A DNA stretch of 64,000 bases from Bacillus sp. V59.32b (GTDB taxonomy: Bacteria > Bacillota > Bacilli > Bacillales > DSM-1321). A program made the position numbers and the translations under genes. The notes under the pieces were generated by a model. It searched no databases. It was not told where the DNA came from and saw nothing but the letters and a program-made list of their open reading frames with translations. Shown piece after piece: positions 63,905-64,000 of the stretch (position 1 is the first letter of the stretch; the number at the start of each line of letters is the position of its first letter). Location: assembly GCF_003429085.1 (NCBI RefSeq), contig NZ_QVTC01000004.1, positions 22,145-86,144 on the forward strand. The letters are read 5' to 3'.

Positions 63905-64000
63905 GATTTCCGCTCCAGGCGCTCGCTTTCCGCGGGCAGTCCGGGAGCCTCCTCGGCAAAGGGCACGCCTCCGGGACTTACACAGGATGTGTTGGCGTCG
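63905..64000. repeat. GC-rich Bacillaceae intergenic repeat, cut by the window edge
   Basis: CGCTCGCTTTCCGCGGGCAG and CCGGGAGCCTCCTCGG resemble a repeat I know from many Bacillaceae genomes (CTTTCCGCGGGC... GAGCCTCCTCGG). Its GC content contrasts with the AT-rich spacer before it. The right end is outside the window. Confidence 0.6.

Overview
The window comes from the chromosome of an aerobic, motile, spore-forming Bacillaceae (Bacillus sensu lato, outside the B. subtilis group). Evidence: recognisable orthologs of B. subtilis yku/ykv/ykw/ykr genes, three sporulation-type histidine kinases, a Spo0E-like phosphatase, chemotaxis genes, GGAGG-type ribosome sites with many TTG/GTG starts, and AT-rich spacers. 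Read right to left, gene order tracks the B. subtilis block ykrP-kinE-ogt / ykvA-kinD-mhqR / ykvI-ykvS / ptsH-ptsI / ykwC-patA-(kinase)-cheV-ykyB-ykuE / ykuI-ykuJ-ykuL(cbpB). Insertions, swaps and losses interrupt that order.

Layout. 1-2.7 kb: the end of a TauE/SafE exporter, a 14-helix drug efflux pump and the c-di-AMP-binding protein CbpB. 2.8-11.3 kb: the yku block, with a zinc ribbon, YkuJ, an MBL-fold hydrolase, a glutaredoxin-like protein, an EAL protein (YkuI), an SLC13 transporter, a Tat-exported phosphoesterase (YkuE) and YkyB. 11.4-17.4 kb: cheV, a KinB-like kinase where B. subtilis has kinA, an RDD protein, patA, ykwC and an SDR. 17.6-25.5 kb: a beta-glucoside/chitobiose PTS island (licR-licB-licC-chbG-licA-licH, plus a frameshifted GH1 gene) with a cre site and a likely LicR palindrome, next to ptsHI, which would feed it phosphate. 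27.9-29.6 kb: fetA/fetB, separated by a multi-hairpin element. 29.7-36.8 kb: a lipoprotein nuclease, an SDR, a small sigma factor, ykvS, a lipoprotein, ykvI, a PAS-STAS (RsbR-like) protein, YjfB and a CheY-like receiver with a structured leader. 37-41 kb: an M3 peptidase, mhqR, and a decayed IS110-family element that keeps a structured non-coding end. 41.4-49.6 kb: kinD-like kinase, an Fsr-type MFS transporter, a Spo0E-like gene with a 0A box, ykvA, ogt, kinE, ykrP. 49.8-53.2 kb: a radical SAM protein, an overlapping pair of tiny basic/acidic genes, a DUF3905 protein and an array of about 36 tandem 20-bp units. 53.2-63.5 kb: two fatty-acid/acyl-CoA catabolism operons and a TetR regulator; each operon starts behind the same ACTAACCGGTT(A/G)GT palindrome.

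How it fits together. Three histidine kinases plus a Spo0E-like protein would feed and drain the Spo0A phosphorelay. CheV, YjfB and the CheY-like receiver concern motility. PtsH/PtsI energise the lic PTS. The right-hand operons encode activation (acyl-CoA ligase), oxidation (acyl-CoA dehydrogenase, crotonase, 3-hydroxyacyl-CoA dehydrogenase, SDRs) and side functions (thioesterase, APH-fold kinase, ComB-like phosphatase) of acyl-CoA metabolism, probably repressed by the TetR protein. The most unusual items are the 20-bp array, the cloverleaf-like element in fetAB, the IS110 remnant with a possible bridge-RNA region, the shared operator pair and the overlapping small-gene pair.
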